A DNA stretch of 51,660 bases from the NCBI GenBank assembly GCA_004297765.1, contig SCTZ01000248.1:1-51660 (forward strand). Reading direction: 5' to 3'. The notes under the pieces were generated by a model. The model was not told where the DNA came from, ran no database searches, and was given only the letters and a program-made list of their open reading frames with translations. The DNA is from Chloroflexota bacterium (GTDB lineage: Bacteria > Chloroflexota > Dehalococcoidia > FW602-bin16). Shown piece after piece: positions 1 through 8,570 of the stretch. The position numbers were made by a program, and so were the translations under genes. Position 1 is the stretch's first letter, and each line of letters begins with the position of its first letter.

Positions 1-1006
1 GTCTGACGATGACCGGCGTGCCATGAGCAAATGCTTCGATGACCACGAAAGGGGACATCTCATAACACATCGACGGGACGATTAGTCCGACGGCACCTGT
101 GTACAGAAAGCGCAACTCACCCCGACGCAGATGACCCAGAAAGTGGATGTTGTCGGCCCCCGCTGCTAGAGCGCGCAGCGGCCCCTCATAGTCGCCCTTT
201 CCCGCGATGAACAGTTGGGCTTTGGGGTAGTTTCGAAATACTGGGATCACAGTCTGCAGCCCCTTGAGTCTCTCCAGTCGCCCAACGAAGAGAAAATAGG
301 GACTACCGGCAGCAAGCCCGGGAGGAGGTGAAGCGACTTCTCTCGAAGAGTCCATGTTGGGCAGGAAGTAGGGCAGATGGACCAAGGGTAGTTCTAGCCC
401 ATGCGCCCTGTGCATCTCCATGCTGAAACGGCTGGGAGCCAGGAAGCGGTCCACATGGCGAAGGGAGGATGGAAGCAGATCGGAGTACCGCCACCACTGA
501 GGCGGCCGTCCGTAACTCAAAGTGCAGGCCACGCAACGAGGTTGAGTGCATGGCTCCCGATTGCGTCGAAGAAGGACGTGCGTTGGACATGTCAACCAGA
601 ACTCGTGGGGGGTGTACAGCTTGATGGCGTCACCAATGGTCAGGATTTGTGGTCCACCCACCAGTGAGATGTTATGGTAGTGAATCACGTCGAATCCCCG
701 ACTCAAGACCTGTTCGATCGCCTTTCCCTTGAACAGCGGGCGGCCGGTCTGTTGAGTGGCCATTGGTGAGAGCCAGCCGAAGCGGCTCTCCAACCCGTGG
801 ACGATGACGTTGGGATGGTCCTCGTAGCCGTTTGGGGGCTCGTGACGAGCCAGGAGACGGTAGGCATCCCTGCAATGGATCACCTCAACGTGATGACCAC
901 GAAAGACTAACTCATTGGCAAGCGCCTGAACGAAGATGGCATCCCCGCCAAAGTGATAGGGAGGATAGAAGGTGGTGATCATGCAGAAGCGCAGCGGGCG
1001 GTTCAT
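1..1006 (-). CDS. GT4 family glycosyltransferase, partial (C-terminus beyond window)
   Basis: Transfers a sugar from an activated donor in glycan or cell-surface synthesis; the substrate cannot be read from sequence. The reading frame opens at ATG 1006 (MNRPLRFCMITTFYPPYHFGG) and stays open through base 1. The N-terminal half has the usual GT-B start with a glycine-rich loop (FGGDAIF). The middle holds the donor-domain opening FLFVGRLERLKG. The edge cuts within the family's EX7E-type region (VVIEAFAHGTPVI). About 335 residues are visible; a further 50-80 would be expected. The start overlaps the stop of the upstream deacetylase fragment as ATGA, so it is translationally coupled and the last visible gene of the ABC/PaaK operon. 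A cysteine-rich insert (CPTHV...CTQPRCVAC) lies near residues 140-165, as in some GT4 enzymes. Family assignment is firm; the exact role is unknown. Confidence 0.88.
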   Translation of the reverse strand, partial: MNRPLRFCMITTFYPPYHFGGDAIFVQALANELVFRGHHVEVIHCRDAYRLLARHEPPNGYEDHPNVIVHGLESRFGWLSPMATQQTGRPLFKGKAIEQVLSRGFDVIHYHNISLVGGPQILTIGDAIKLYTPHEFWLTCPTHVLLRRNREPCTQPRCVACTLSYGRPPQWWRYSDLLPSSLRHVDRFLAPSRFSMEMHRAHGLELPLVHLPYFLPNMDSSREVASPPPGLAAGSPYFLFVGRLERLKGLQTVIPVFRNYPKAQLFIAGKGDYEGPLRALAAGADNIHFLGHLRRGELRFLYTGAVGLIVPSMCYEMSPFVVIEAFAHGTPVIVR

Positions 1007-1152
1007 CGGAAGGCCCCAGTGCGCAGTAGGTCGAACGTGCGGAATCCCTTCCTGTGCAGCCGCGCCAGCGACCGCTGGAACTGCGAGCGGGAGAAGGAGA
1101 TGACCGATTGCCAATCATCGATGGCATGGAACGTCAGGATGGGCAACTTCAT
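1003..1152 (-). pseudogene. Polysaccharide deacetylase N-terminal fragment
   Basis: A 49-codon frame starting MKLPILTFHAIDD and continuing through VISFSRSQFQRSL and GFRTFDL looks like the first 50 residues of polysaccharide deacetylases, which usually begin LTYHAIDD..SVISF....F...L..L...GYRTLSL. A stop (TGA) follows at once and overlaps the ATG of the glycosyltransferase. The catalytic TFDDG and HxxxH motifs that would follow are absent, so no deacetylase activity is expected. It sits 11 bases after the binding-protein stop. It is either a decayed or deleted gene or a short leader cistron kept for coupling. The resemblance is from recognition of a family signature only. Confidence 0.6.
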
Positions 1153-1163
1153 TGCTGGCTCCT

Positions 1164-2177
1164 TCAGCGACGACCGATCTTGTCCAGCACCTGGTTCAAG
1201 TAGGCGAGGTCGGCGACGTTCGCTTCCGTCAACCCGGGTGGAATGCTGTCCATCTTCGTGAAGAAGTCGATGCTGTAGGCGATGGACTCACGATCGATAC
1301 CACCGTTCGCATCCCAGATGTTTGCGTCCATATAGAATTGGGCCAGTTCGGCCGCCTCTGCCTTTTCCATCCCAAGGTATTTGACAACGGCCGCTTCCAC
1401 CAGAGCAGGCTCGTTCCTGATGCGCCGGTGAACCGTGAGTACCGCTTCGAGATATTCCTTCACGACCTCAGCGTGCTGTGTCGCGAAAGCTCGGTTGACG
1501 TAGATGCCGGTGGTCTTTAGCCTTGGCAGGCTGGTGGCGAAGTCGACAAGACGACGAAAGCGGCCAGGTGCCAGTCGCTCTATGCGCATGAGGTCGCTAG
1601 TCTCCAGCGGAGCTGCATCAATAGCACCTGTCATCAGAGCCGCCGCCCGGCTTTCGGAATTGGCGATGAGGACGATATTGGGTGCGGTGCCCGGGCAATT
1701 GATCCGGATGTAGGCATTTAGGAGCGCCCCGTTCAGGGAACCCATGCTGGTGATGGCTAAACGCTTGCCCTGGAGATCGGCACACGCAACCGTTTCGGGT
1801 GTGCTCACGATCGACCAGGCGTTAGCGGCTTGTTCCATGATGGTGACGATCTCCGCGCTTTTGGCGATGGCTGTCCAATGGGTGCGGGTGGAGCCATTAC
1901 CGAATTGGACATCCCCTTTGGCTAGGGCCGCTACTGACAACTCCGCCCCTGAGTAGAAAACTGGCTCAACCTTGTAGCCGCGCTCCGCCAACAGCTCAAG
2001 AGCGATGAGCGAAGCAATATCGCCCATGTCTGCCGCTGTAGAAAAGCCGACGCGGATGTTTTCAGGGCGACGCTCCGCCTGCCCAATGCCCGCCGAAGGG
2101 GCGACGGCAGAAGTGCAAGCGGTTGCAACGAGCACGAGACCGAGCATCATAAAGAACAGCCGAATTCGCTTTTTCAC
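1164..2177 (-). CDS. ABC transporter substrate-binding lipoprotein (NMT1/THI5, NitT/TauT type)
   Basis: Extracytoplasmic solute receptor of the importer encoded just upstream. From GTG 2177 the protein has 337 residues. It starts with a basic segment (VKKRIRLFF), a hydrophobic stretch and a lipobox-like LVATAC, so it is probably a lipoprotein, although ATAC is not a perfect lipobox. The mature part opens IRVGFSTAADMGDIASLIA and carries KGDVQFGNGSTRT, both typical of SsuA/NMT1-like receptors for small organic solutes. A ribosome-binding sequence AAGGAG lies 9 bases before GTG. The longer frame to 2312 overlaps the previous gene and lacks a signal, so it was rejected. It lies 17 bases after the PaaK-like gene. 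Substrate unknown: family members bind sulfonates, pyrimidines, nitrate or aromatic acids. Confidence 0.85.
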   Translation of the reverse strand: MKKRIRLFFMMLGLVLVATACTSAVAPSAGIGQAERRPENIRVGFSTAADMGDIASLIALELLAERGYKVEPVFYSGAELSVAALAKGDVQFGNGSTRTHWTAIAKSAEIVTIMEQAANAWSIVSTPETVACADLQGKRLAITSMGSLNGALLNAYIRINCPGTAPNIVLIANSESRAAALMTGAIDAAPLETSDLMRIERLAPGRFRRLVDFATSLPRLKTTGIYVNRAFATQHAEVVKEYLEAVLTVHRRIRNEPALVEAAVVKYLGMEKAEAAELAQFYMDANIWDANGGIDRESIAYSIDFFTKMDSIPPGLTEANVADLAYLNQVLDKIGRR

Positions 2178-2194
2178 CAGGATGGTCTCCTTTC

Positions 2195-3805
2195 TCACCG
2201 CTCCGAAGTTGCGTTCGCCGCGTATCGTTGCAGGTGGAGCGGCATCAGCTTGCCCCGAGCCGTCCAGACCGGTTCGTCCCGACGGACCTTGAGGGTGCCG
2301 GCCTGCTTCCATATCATACGCGCGGCGTTGGCGCCATTACTTGACCTACTGAGCGCCTCCAATACCGTCTCTATAGCTGCATGTTCGTCCGCTATCGTCA
2401 CGCGCGGGCTGATCACTATATAGAGTCGGGTAAAGCCGTGCTCGTCTTCTTCCTCCAGCCATTGGTAGTCCAGGGGGCTGCCGCCAAAGCGGGCCGGCAG
2501 CGTCTCTTCGATAATGCCAACCATTTCGCTGCCCACCAGAGTAACGCCCTCTCCAGTCAGCTTGCTAGAACTGAAGATCTGGCGTAGATGAGTGGTGAAG
2601 CCAAAGGTTTCCAGAGCACAGCCGCAGCGCCGCTCCTCCACGATGCCATAGTCATCGCTGACAACGTTGAGCATGATCTTGGGCGTGGTCGGCAGCAGCG
2701 TAGTGAGGTTGAAGGCGGGGACGGTTGTCTCATGCCCGGGCACCACTTGAGGGTAGGTCATGAGCGCGAAGGCATCCTTGAGCAGATGCACGTCGGTGCA
2801 GTCGCGGGGATGCACGCAGCCCATCCCAATACGCCCTGCCTCCGACATGCCATAGTCTGGGTAGCAACGGACACCACTGCGCTCGATGGCGCGCACCTTG
2901 GCCGGTGTGGGAGGCTCGCCGGCGATTTTGAAAACGGCGCCAGATAGGTTGAGCCCCGCCTGTTCCGCGGCAAGCGCCACTCGTAGCGCCCGGCTCACCG
3001 TCACCGCCAAGAAGCACTTGCCTTGTGCCTTGACGGTGGTGGCAACCCAGCTGGCAACAATGTCGGCACGCTGGAGGGGGACGTAGCGTGACCAGGGGAT
3101 AGGGGTGCCCATCAGCCTAGCGAGGATAATGAGATAGCAGGTGGCCGCACTATACTTGAGCGAACGCCGCGAGTCCCACCATGGAATAGGGGAAAACCAC
3201 TGCTCGGGCAGATGGCCGAATCTGGCTGGACGCAGGACATTATTAATACCGCTGCCGTCAGGTAGAATCCCTCGCCAGACCGCCATGGGGGCATCCAGCA
3301 CTCCATGCGCCGCCCACGTGAGCATATGGTGGGGCGCGGTGGCGGCGTAATGGTCGAGATCATGGACGATACGAGAGGCCTTTCCGGTGCTGCCGCCAGT
3401 CTCGGCGTAGAAGTGACGTGCCAGAGAGGGATTGTCGAAATCCTGGGCTGTGGTCGCCAGAAGCTGGCCGTTTCGCTCCAGAGGCGCCCGCCCCTTGAAC
3501 TCGTCAAAGGAAACGTAGACCCCGGCCTGGCGCAGGCTTCGCAGCGTCGTCTCCAGACCCTGGGTTCGCACCATCCGCTCGACGTCGGCCAACTCACAGC
3601 CTGCGTGCCGCAGGAGGCCCAGATAAGGGCTGCGAGCGTAGCCGTAGACACCTCGTCGCAAGAGACGGAGGAAGTTCTCTTCCCGATGCTCCATGCGGTC
3701 CCGCACGATGCGCTGTGCCTCTTCCAGGGTCATCTGATGCTTCAGATAGCCGCGCAGCCCTGCGGTAAACCTGACGTACATCTTCAGATCTTCAAGTAAG
3801 CTCAT
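2195..3805 (-). CDS. PaaK-like adenylate-forming enzyme (phenylacetate-CoA ligase / coenzyme F390 synthetase family)
   Basis: Probably activates a carboxylate (or similar group) with ATP, as AMP-forming ligases of the PaaK/CapK branch do. The 536-residue product has the phosphate-binding loop ETGGSTGKAS (135-144), AGEPPT (about 295-300), YGMSEAG (318-324) and a C-terminal subdomain with a late lysine (GTLKVRRDE). It is longer than classical PaaK (about 430), with an extended N-terminus. A cysteine-bearing stretch after YGMSEAG (C330, PRDC 334-337) and CGCALE further on may bind a metal; this is inference. ATG 3805 has GGAGG five bases upstream. The gene overlaps the permease stop by 14 bases and precedes the binding-protein gene by 17, so it is embedded in the transporter operon. 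The enzyme may process the transported acid, or an aromatic acid linked to glycan assembly. Confidence 0.78.
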   Translation of the reverse strand: MSLLEDLKMYVRFTAGLRGYLKHQMTLEEAQRIVRDRMEHREENFLRLLRRGVYGYARSPYLGLLRHAGCELADVERMVRTQGLETTLRSLRQAGVYVSFDEFKGRAPLERNGQLLATTAQDFDNPSLARHFYAETGGSTGKASRIVHDLDHYAATAPHHMLTWAAHGVLDAPMAVWRGILPDGSGINNVLRPARFGHLPEQWFSPIPWWDSRRSLKYSAATCYLIILARLMGTPIPWSRYVPLQRADIVASWVATTVKAQGKCFLAVTVSRALRVALAAEQAGLNLSGAVFKIAGEPPTPAKVRAIERSGVRCYPDYGMSEAGRIGMGCVHPRDCTDVHLLKDAFALMTYPQVVPGHETTVPAFNLTTLLPTTPKIMLNVVSDDYGIVEERRCGCALETFGFTTHLRQIFSSSKLTGEGVTLVGSEMVGIIEETLPARFGGSPLDYQWLEEEDEHGFTRLYIVISPRVTIADEHAAIETVLEALSRSSNGANAARMIWKQAGTLKVRRDEPVWTARGKLMPLHLQRYAANATSER

Positions 3806-4658
3806 TGGCACCTCCAGCAGTCAGATCCGGCCAGCACACCAGCCGGCGCTCAACCCGACGCAGAAGGAAATCGCCGATCAGGGCGACGCCCACGACCACG
3901 ATCAGGATGCCGAAGACACCGGCGGCATCGAAGCGCCCCCCATAGCGCCGGAGCAGCGCACCCAAACCTGTGAAGGCGATCAGCATTTCGCCATTGATCA
4001 TGCCCTTGACGCCACGCCCCAGACCCAGATGGAGACCGGCTGTAATAAGAGGCAGCGCGCCGGGCAAAAGCACCTTGTGCCACAAGGTCAGTTCCGAGGC
4101 GCCAAAGGAACGCGCCATTTCCACATACGCCCGTTCCACCGTGCGGATACCGCTCATCGTGTTGGTGGCAACGATGAAGAAGGCGTAGATGAAGACAACC
4201 GACACCTGAGTCAGTCGGCTGGCGCCGAATAGGGCAAAAAGAATCGGAACATACACCAAGCTGGGAGCCGCCAGAAAGGCGCTGAAACATGGATCCAGCA
4301 GGTACTCCACAGTACGAAAGCGTCCCATTAGCAGTCCCACCGATACCCCCAGCCCGACGGCAAGCACGTATCCTGCCGCCAAACTAACAAGGCTGGTGCT
4401 CAGGTAAAGCGGTATCTCGCCGCTGAGAGTCAATCGCCATGTTGCGCGGATCACTTCCGAGAAGGGTGGCAGAAAGCCGAAGTCCAGGAGACGCCCGGCC
4501 AGCTCCCATACAAGCATGCCACAGACGAGAGATGCCGCCGAGCCTAAAGCATGGCTTCCACCTCGGTGCAACGAGTTGTGACGGGACAGGGCTTCTTCCG
4601 CTGTATCAATGGATCCGGCATCGCCGAGCGTATCTACCCTGCACGAAGTCGTTGCCAC
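3792..4658 (-). CDS. ABC transporter permease (SsuC/TauC-like), second copy
   Basis: Inner-membrane channel subunit of the NitT/TauT-type importer. The 288-residue protein has about six hydrophobic segments and the binding-protein-dependent permease motif near EMARSFGASELTLWHKVLLP (EAA loop), which docks on the ATPase. I chose GTG 4658 because AAGGAG lies five bases upstream, inside the end of the ATPase gene. This gives a 25-base overlap and coupled translation. The frame is open back to 5282, but that part is a shadow of the ATPase. The protein is clearly diverged from the first permease of the operon (5386-6180), so the transporter probably uses a heterodimeric channel. Confidence 0.87.
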   Translation of the reverse strand: MATTSCRVDTLGDAGSIDTAEEALSRHNSLHRGGSHALGSAASLVCGMLVWELAGRLLDFGFLPPFSEVIRATWRLTLSGEIPLYLSTSLVSLAAGYVLAVGLGVSVGLLMGRFRTVEYLLDPCFSAFLAAPSLVYVPILFALFGASRLTQVSVVFIYAFFIVATNTMSGIRTVERAYVEMARSFGASELTLWHKVLLPGALPLITAGLHLGLGRGVKGMINGEMLIAFTGLGALLRRYGGRFDAAGVFGILIVVVGVALIGDFLLRRVERRLVCWPDLTAGGANELT

Positions 4659-5389
4659 AGATACTCCTTGAGCGCGGTTTGCGTTGGGTCGGTCTCCAGG
4701 TCGGGTGATCGTGGACGTGGAAGCGGTACTGGCACGATCTCTCGTATTCGTCCGGGCCGTGATGTCAGCAATACAATTCGATCGCCCAAGCGCACGGACT
4801 CGGACATGCTGTGGGTTACGAAAACGACGGTCTTGGGTGCGATATCGTGCAGCCGCAGGAACTCCTCCTGCAGTTGACGGCGCGTTTGAGCATCGAGAGC
4901 CCCGAACGGCTCGTCCATTAGCAGAATCCTGGGATCGACGGCGAGAGCACGGGCTAATCCCACCCGCTGCTGCATGCCACCCGAGAGCTGGTGCGGATAA
5001 TGTTGCTCGAACCCCTCGAGCCCTACCTCGCGCACAAGTGCACGTGCTCTTTCCGCGCGCTCCTGCTTGGTCACTCCGCGCAGCTCCAGTCCGAAGGCAA
5101 CGTTGGTCAACACGTCCGCCCAGGGCAACAGAGCGAAGTTCTGGAACACCATGGCCCGATCGCCGCCGGGGCCCTGCACCGGACGCCCGTCTATGCACAC
5201 CTCTCCCCTCTCGGGACGCAGCAACCCGGCCATCAGCTTGAGCAAAGTGGTCTTGCCACAACCGCTGGGTCCCAAAATACACACGAGCTCACGGTCAGAG
5301 ATCGTCAGGTCGATGGCGTCGAGGACGGCAACCGTTTTGCGGCCGTTCTGGCCCGGAAAGCTCTTGCAGCACCCGATCAATTCGATCAT
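4634..5389 (-). CDS. ABC transporter ATP-binding protein (SsuB/TauB-like)
   Basis: Energises the importer by ATP hydrolysis on the cytoplasmic face. All ABC motifs are visible in 251 residues: Walker [10 protein letters not shown] (40-48), Q-loop Gln83, signature LSGGMQQ (135-141), Walker B ILLMDEP (155-161), D-loop GALD and the switch histidine in VTHS (193). Length and the short C-terminus match nitrate/sulfonate/taurine importer ATPases with no extra regulatory domain. ATG 5389 overlaps the stop of the first permease as ATGA. The longer open frame to 5707 is a shadow of that permease. The order permease-ATPase-permease-ligase-receptor is unusual for this family. Confidence 0.93.
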   Translation of the reverse strand: MIELIGCCKSFPGQNGRKTVAVLDAIDLTISDRELVCILGPSGCGKTTLLKLMAGLLRPERGEVCIDGRPVQGPGGDRAMVFQNFALLPWADVLTNVAFGLELRGVTKQERAERARALVREVGLEGFEQHYPHQLSGGMQQRVGLARALAVDPRILLMDEPFGALDAQTRRQLQEEFLRLHDIAPKTVVFVTHSMSESVRLGDRIVLLTSRPGRIREIVPVPLPRPRSPDLETDPTQTALKEYLWQRLRAG

Positions 5390-6180
5390 CGGTTCCCCAC
5401 AGCTGTTCGCCAGGTCCATAGGCGTCGCTCCAGGTACTTCGCCCCTTCGGTCAGCGCAACGGCCTGAGCAACCACGCAAAGCACCGTGGCGAAAACATGG
5501 GCCGCGTCGAAGTTGCCCTGATAATCCAGAACAAGACGGCCTACGCCCACCGCCATGGCCAATAGCTCGGCAGCCACCATGCCGGCGATGGCACGCCCTA
5601 GCCCTAATCGCAGCGCGGTCATTAGAACAGGCAAAGTACCCGGCAACAGGACGCGGCTCCATATCTGGCGCTCGCTGGCGCCGAACGAGATCGCCATCTC
5701 GATCCAACTCTGATCAAGGGCGCGTATTCCAGCGCGAGTGGTGACGACGATGACAACGCAGGCAAAAGTGAAGACGACGAGCACGCGCGTCGCCAGACCC
5801 AGACCTGTAGCAATGATGAACAGCGGTATGAGCGCCGAAACCGGAGTGACCAGTAGAATACTGAGATACGGGGCAGCAATTCGCTCCACCGTGCGAGAGC
5901 GACCCATCCACAATCCCAGGGAAACCCCGAAGATCGCGGCCAAGAGGAACCCAAGAAGCAGTGCCTGGTTGCTCAACCAGAGAGCGCGCCAGAACGCCGG
6001 CAACACCAGCAACTCAAGCAATGCTGTCATGGTCCCCCTAACGGTAGGAAAAAGGAGGCCACTCATACGTGGCGCCATCTCCTCCCACGCTACCAGAATG
6101 ACCAAGACAGACAACAACCGCAAACCGATACGACGAGCGCGCGCCGCCCGCCCTTCACTATCGAAGATGCCCAGTTGCAT
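5386..6180 (-). CDS. ABC transporter permease (SsuC/TauC-like), first copy
   Basis: Membrane subunit of the importer and first gene of the minus-strand operon. From ATG 6180 the product has 264 residues: a short cytoplasmic N-terminus, then about six membrane segments (for example LLSVLVILVAWEEM and VLVVFTFACVVIVVTT). The EAA-loop region is EMAISFGASERQIWSRVLLP. ATG 6180 has AGGGG about eight bases upstream. In-frame ATGs at 6207 and 6234 have weaker sites and would only add a short hydrophilic tail. The loop sequence parallels that of the second permease, as expected for paralogous halves of one channel. No clear promoter could be assigned in the 6181-6460 spacer. Confidence 0.87.
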   Translation of the reverse strand: MQLGIFDSEGRAARARRIGLRLLSVLVILVAWEEMAPRMSGLLFPTVRGTMTALLELLVLPAFWRALWLSNQALLLGFLLAAIFGVSLGLWMGRSRTVERIAAPYLSILLVTPVSALIPLFIIATGLGLATRVLVVFTFACVVIVVTTRAGIRALDQSWIEMAISFGASERQIWSRVLLPGTLPVLMTALRLGLGRAIAGMVAAELLAMAVGVGRLVLDYQGNFDAAHVFATVLCVVAQAVALTEGAKYLERRLWTWRTAVGNR

Positions 6181-6462
6181 CGTTAGATCCCCTGCCGACC
6201 GCCTCATTGCGCTACCCAAGGTACCCGGCTCCATTGCACCATCCCGCTAGGTGTTCAGATCGCCTCTGGATCCTCCTGCTTGCCCTCGTTGGACAAGCGT
6301 GCGGGGAGCAGTGAGCTTCTCGACCAGACAGAGAAACCCCAGCAGTGCAGTAAGATCAAGAGAAGGATAGCAGGTGAACCATGGCACAAGATGAAATGTG
6401 CGGCTAACCGAGCTAACGATTCTGTTAGAGATTGGACCCATAGCTCCGTTTTCCCCCTGCCA

Positions 6463-6491
6463 TTGCACGCGCCCCCGTATATCAGTAGAAT
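6463..6491 (+). promoter_or_regulatory. Candidate promoter of aroE operon
   Basis: TTGCAC (6463-6468), 17-base spacer, TAGAAT (6486-6491). The -10 matches 5 of 6 consensus bases and the -35 keeps the TTG core. Transcription would start near 6498, three bases before ATG 6501, giving an almost leaderless mRNA. No Shine-Dalgarno sequence precedes the ATG, which fits. The rest of the 6181-6460 gap shows no gene I can support. Confidence 0.5.
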
Positions 6492-6500
6492 AGCCAACAA

Positions 6501-7382
6501 ATGGTGAAACCTATGCTGCAACACCTCTTTCTGCTTGGGCACCCGCTGGGGCACTCGGTGTCGCCGGCCTTTCAGCAGGCCGCGTTGGATCACGCCGGAA
6601 TATCGGCGCGCTATGAACCGGCCGACGTTCCGCCCCAGGATCTGCCGACCGCGGTGGCCCGGCTGCGACAGCCGGACGTACTGGGTGCCAACGTGACCGT
6701 CCCGTACAAAGAGGCCGTGATGCCGCTGCTGGACGAGATCGACGGGCGGGCACGCGCCATCGGGGCCGTGAACACTATCGTGCGCCGAGGAAGGCGCCTG
6801 CAGGGCTACAACACCGACGCGGACGGCTTCGTGCAGGGGTTGCGCGAGCGGACGGGATTCGAGCTGGGGGGTCAGCGTGTCGTAATGCTCGGAGCGGGAG
6901 GAGCGGCCCGAGCCGTGGCGTTCGCGGCCCTCGAGTCCGGCGTCGCGTCGCTCACCATCTTCAACCGCGACCTGGAGCGAGCGCGACGACTGCTGAACGA
7001 CCTGGAGCAAGTTACTAGCGTTGGACCAGGCATCGCCCGCGCGATGCTTCTTGACACGAAAAGCCTGGCAGGGGCCGTTGTCGAAACGGATCTCCTGGTC
7101 AACGCGACGCCGGTGGGCATGTACCACACGGCATCAGAAGGGACTTCCCCCGCCGAAGGGATAGTCCTGCCGGCGAGCATGCTTGTATATGACTTGATCT
7201 ATAATCCGCGCCAGACGCGGTTGTTGCTCGACGCTGCCGCCGCGGGCGCGCGGACATTGGATGGGCTGGCCATGCTGGTCCATCAGGGAGCAGAGGCATT
7301 CGCCCTGTGGACAGGAAGGCAACCAAACCTGGAAGCGATGTTTCGCGCCGCCGAGGCGGCGCTGGCGGGGAAGAAGGGATAG
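6501..7382 (+). CDS. aroE: Shikimate dehydrogenase
   Basis: Reduces 3-dehydroshikimate to shikimate with NADPH (step four of the shikimate pathway). The 293-residue protein starts with the substrate-binding signature GHPLGHSVSPAFQQAAL and has the catalytic Lys/Asn environment ANVTVPYKEAV. It continues with AIGAVNTIV and YNTDADGF, the Rossmann loop GAGGAARAVAF, and NATPVGM. Length is normal. It heads a run aroE-aroC-aroKB-hslV on the plus strand. ATG 6501 lies just after the predicted transcription start; an internal ATG at 6513 would also keep every motif. Assignment is secure. Confidence 0.96.
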   Translation: MVKPMLQHLFLLGHPLGHSVSPAFQQAALDHAGISARYEPADVPPQDLPTAVARLRQPDVLGANVTVPYKEAVMPLLDEIDGRARAIGAVNTIVRRGRRLQGYNTDADGFVQGLRERTGFELGGQRVVMLGAGGAARAVAFAALESGVASLTIFNRDLERARRLLNDLEQVTSVGPGIARAMLLDTKSLAGAVVETDLLVNATPVGMYHTASEGTSPAEGIVLPASMLVYDLIYNPRQTRLLLDAAAAGARTLDGLAMLVHQGAEAFALWTGRQPNLEAMFRAAEAALAGKKG

Positions 7383-7397
7383 CAGAATGGAGAAGAG

Positions 7398-8570
7398 ATG
7401 CTACGATTCTTGACCGCAGGTGAGTCCCATGGCGAGGGGCTGACGGTGATCGTGGAAGGAGTGCCGGCCGGGCTGCCTATCGCCGAAGAGCAGATCAACT
7501 GCGACCTGGCGCGCAGGCAGCAGGGCTACGGGCGAGGTGGGCGTATGCTGATCGAGAAGGATCAAGCCCACATCGTCGGGGGCGTCCGACACGGTTTTAC
7601 CCTGGGCAGCCCCATCGCTCTGTTTATCGCCAATCGCGATTGGCCGAACTGGGGCGAGCAGATGAGCATCACCCCGGTCGAGGCCGAGATCAAGACCGTG
7701 ACTCGACTGCGCCCCGGACACGCGGATCTGACTGGCGCCCTCAAGTATGGGCAGCACGACGTACGCAATATCCTCGAGCGCGCCAGCGCGCGCGAAACCG
7801 CCGCCCGTGTCGCGGCGGGCGCGGTGGCCCGTCGCCTCCTGCAGGAGCTGGGGATAACGGTGCGCAGCCACACGGTCTCTATCGGAGCGACCAGTATCGA
7901 AGGTGCCGAGCAGGTCGATTGGTCGCGTGTGGAGGACTCTCCACTGCGCTGCGGCGTGGCATCGGTCGAGTCGGCGATGACGGCCGCGATTGATCACACC
8001 AAGGCTAAAGGCGATACAATCGGCGGGACCTTCGAGATCCAGGCCCTGGGCGTGCCGGTCGGATTGGGCAGCCACGTGCACTGGGATCGACGCCTCAACG
8101 GGCGGCTGGCCCAGGCCGTGATGAGCATTCACGCCGTTAGAGGTGTCGAAATCGGCGACGGCTTCCGGCTAGCCGCGATGCCCGGCTCGCAGGCTCACGA
8201 CGTGATCGCTCTGGGTTCAGACGGCGGAAGGGCCGGTCCGTGGCACCATCTGACCAACCACGCGGGAGGCATTGAAGGCGGCATCACCAACGGCGAGATC
8301 ATCGTCGTGCGAGCCGTGATAAAGCCGATTCCAACTCTTCCCAAACCTCTGCCCTCAGTGGATCTTCTGACCGGAGAGCCGGTGAACGCCCACTACGAGC
8401 GCAGTGACGTCTGTGTGGTCCCCGCGGCCGGCGTGGTCGGCGAAGCCATGGTGGCCCTAGTTCTGGCCGAGGCCTGCCTGGAGAAGTTCGGCGGCGACCA
8501 CCTGCAAGAGACCCAGCGGAACCTGGCAGCCTATCTATCCGCACTACCGCGCCCGGGGCAGGATTCATGA
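7398..8570 (+). CDS. aroC: Chorismate synthase
   Basis: Last step of the shikimate pathway: converts EPSP to chorismate using reduced flavin. The 390-residue product opens with the family signature GESHGEGLTVIVEGVPAGLP and carries RRQQGYGRGGRM, RPGHADLTGALKYG, DVRNILERASARETA and GGIEGGITNGE, the FMN/EPSP-contacting segments. A purine-rich ribosome site (GGAGAAG) precedes ATG 7398. It follows aroE by 15 bases and overlaps the aroKB start as ATGA, so the three are cotranscribed. Confidence 0.97.
   Translation: MLRFLTAGESHGEGLTVIVEGVPAGLPIAEEQINCDLARRQQGYGRGGRMLIEKDQAHIVGGVRHGFTLGSPIALFIANRDWPNWGEQMSITPVEAEIKTVTRLRPGHADLTGALKYGQHDVRNILERASARETAARVAAGAVARRLLQELGITVRSHTVSIGATSIEGAEQVDWSRVEDSPLRCGVASVESAMTAAIDHTKAKGDTIGGTFEIQALGVPVGLGSHVHWDRRLNGRLAQAVMSIHAVRGVEIGDGFRLAAMPGSQAHDVIALGSDGGRAGPWHHLTNHAGGIEGGITNGEIIVVRAVIKPIPTLPKPLPSVDLLTGEPVNAHYERSDVCVVPAAGVVGEAMVALVLAEACLEKFGGDHLQETQRNLAAYLSALPRPGQDS

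Noticed and set aside
4658-5282. N-terminal extension of the second permease
   Set aside because: It lies over the ATPase gene in another frame and is arginine- and serine-rich, unlike a permease.
5390-5707. N-terminal extension of the ABC ATPase
   Set aside because: It overlaps the first permease and carries no domain; MIEL at 5389 is the natural start.
6255-7127. 290-codon minus-strand frame opposite aroE
   Set aside because: It mirrors the aroE codons, has biased composition (His, Arg, Gln, Val) and no family motif.
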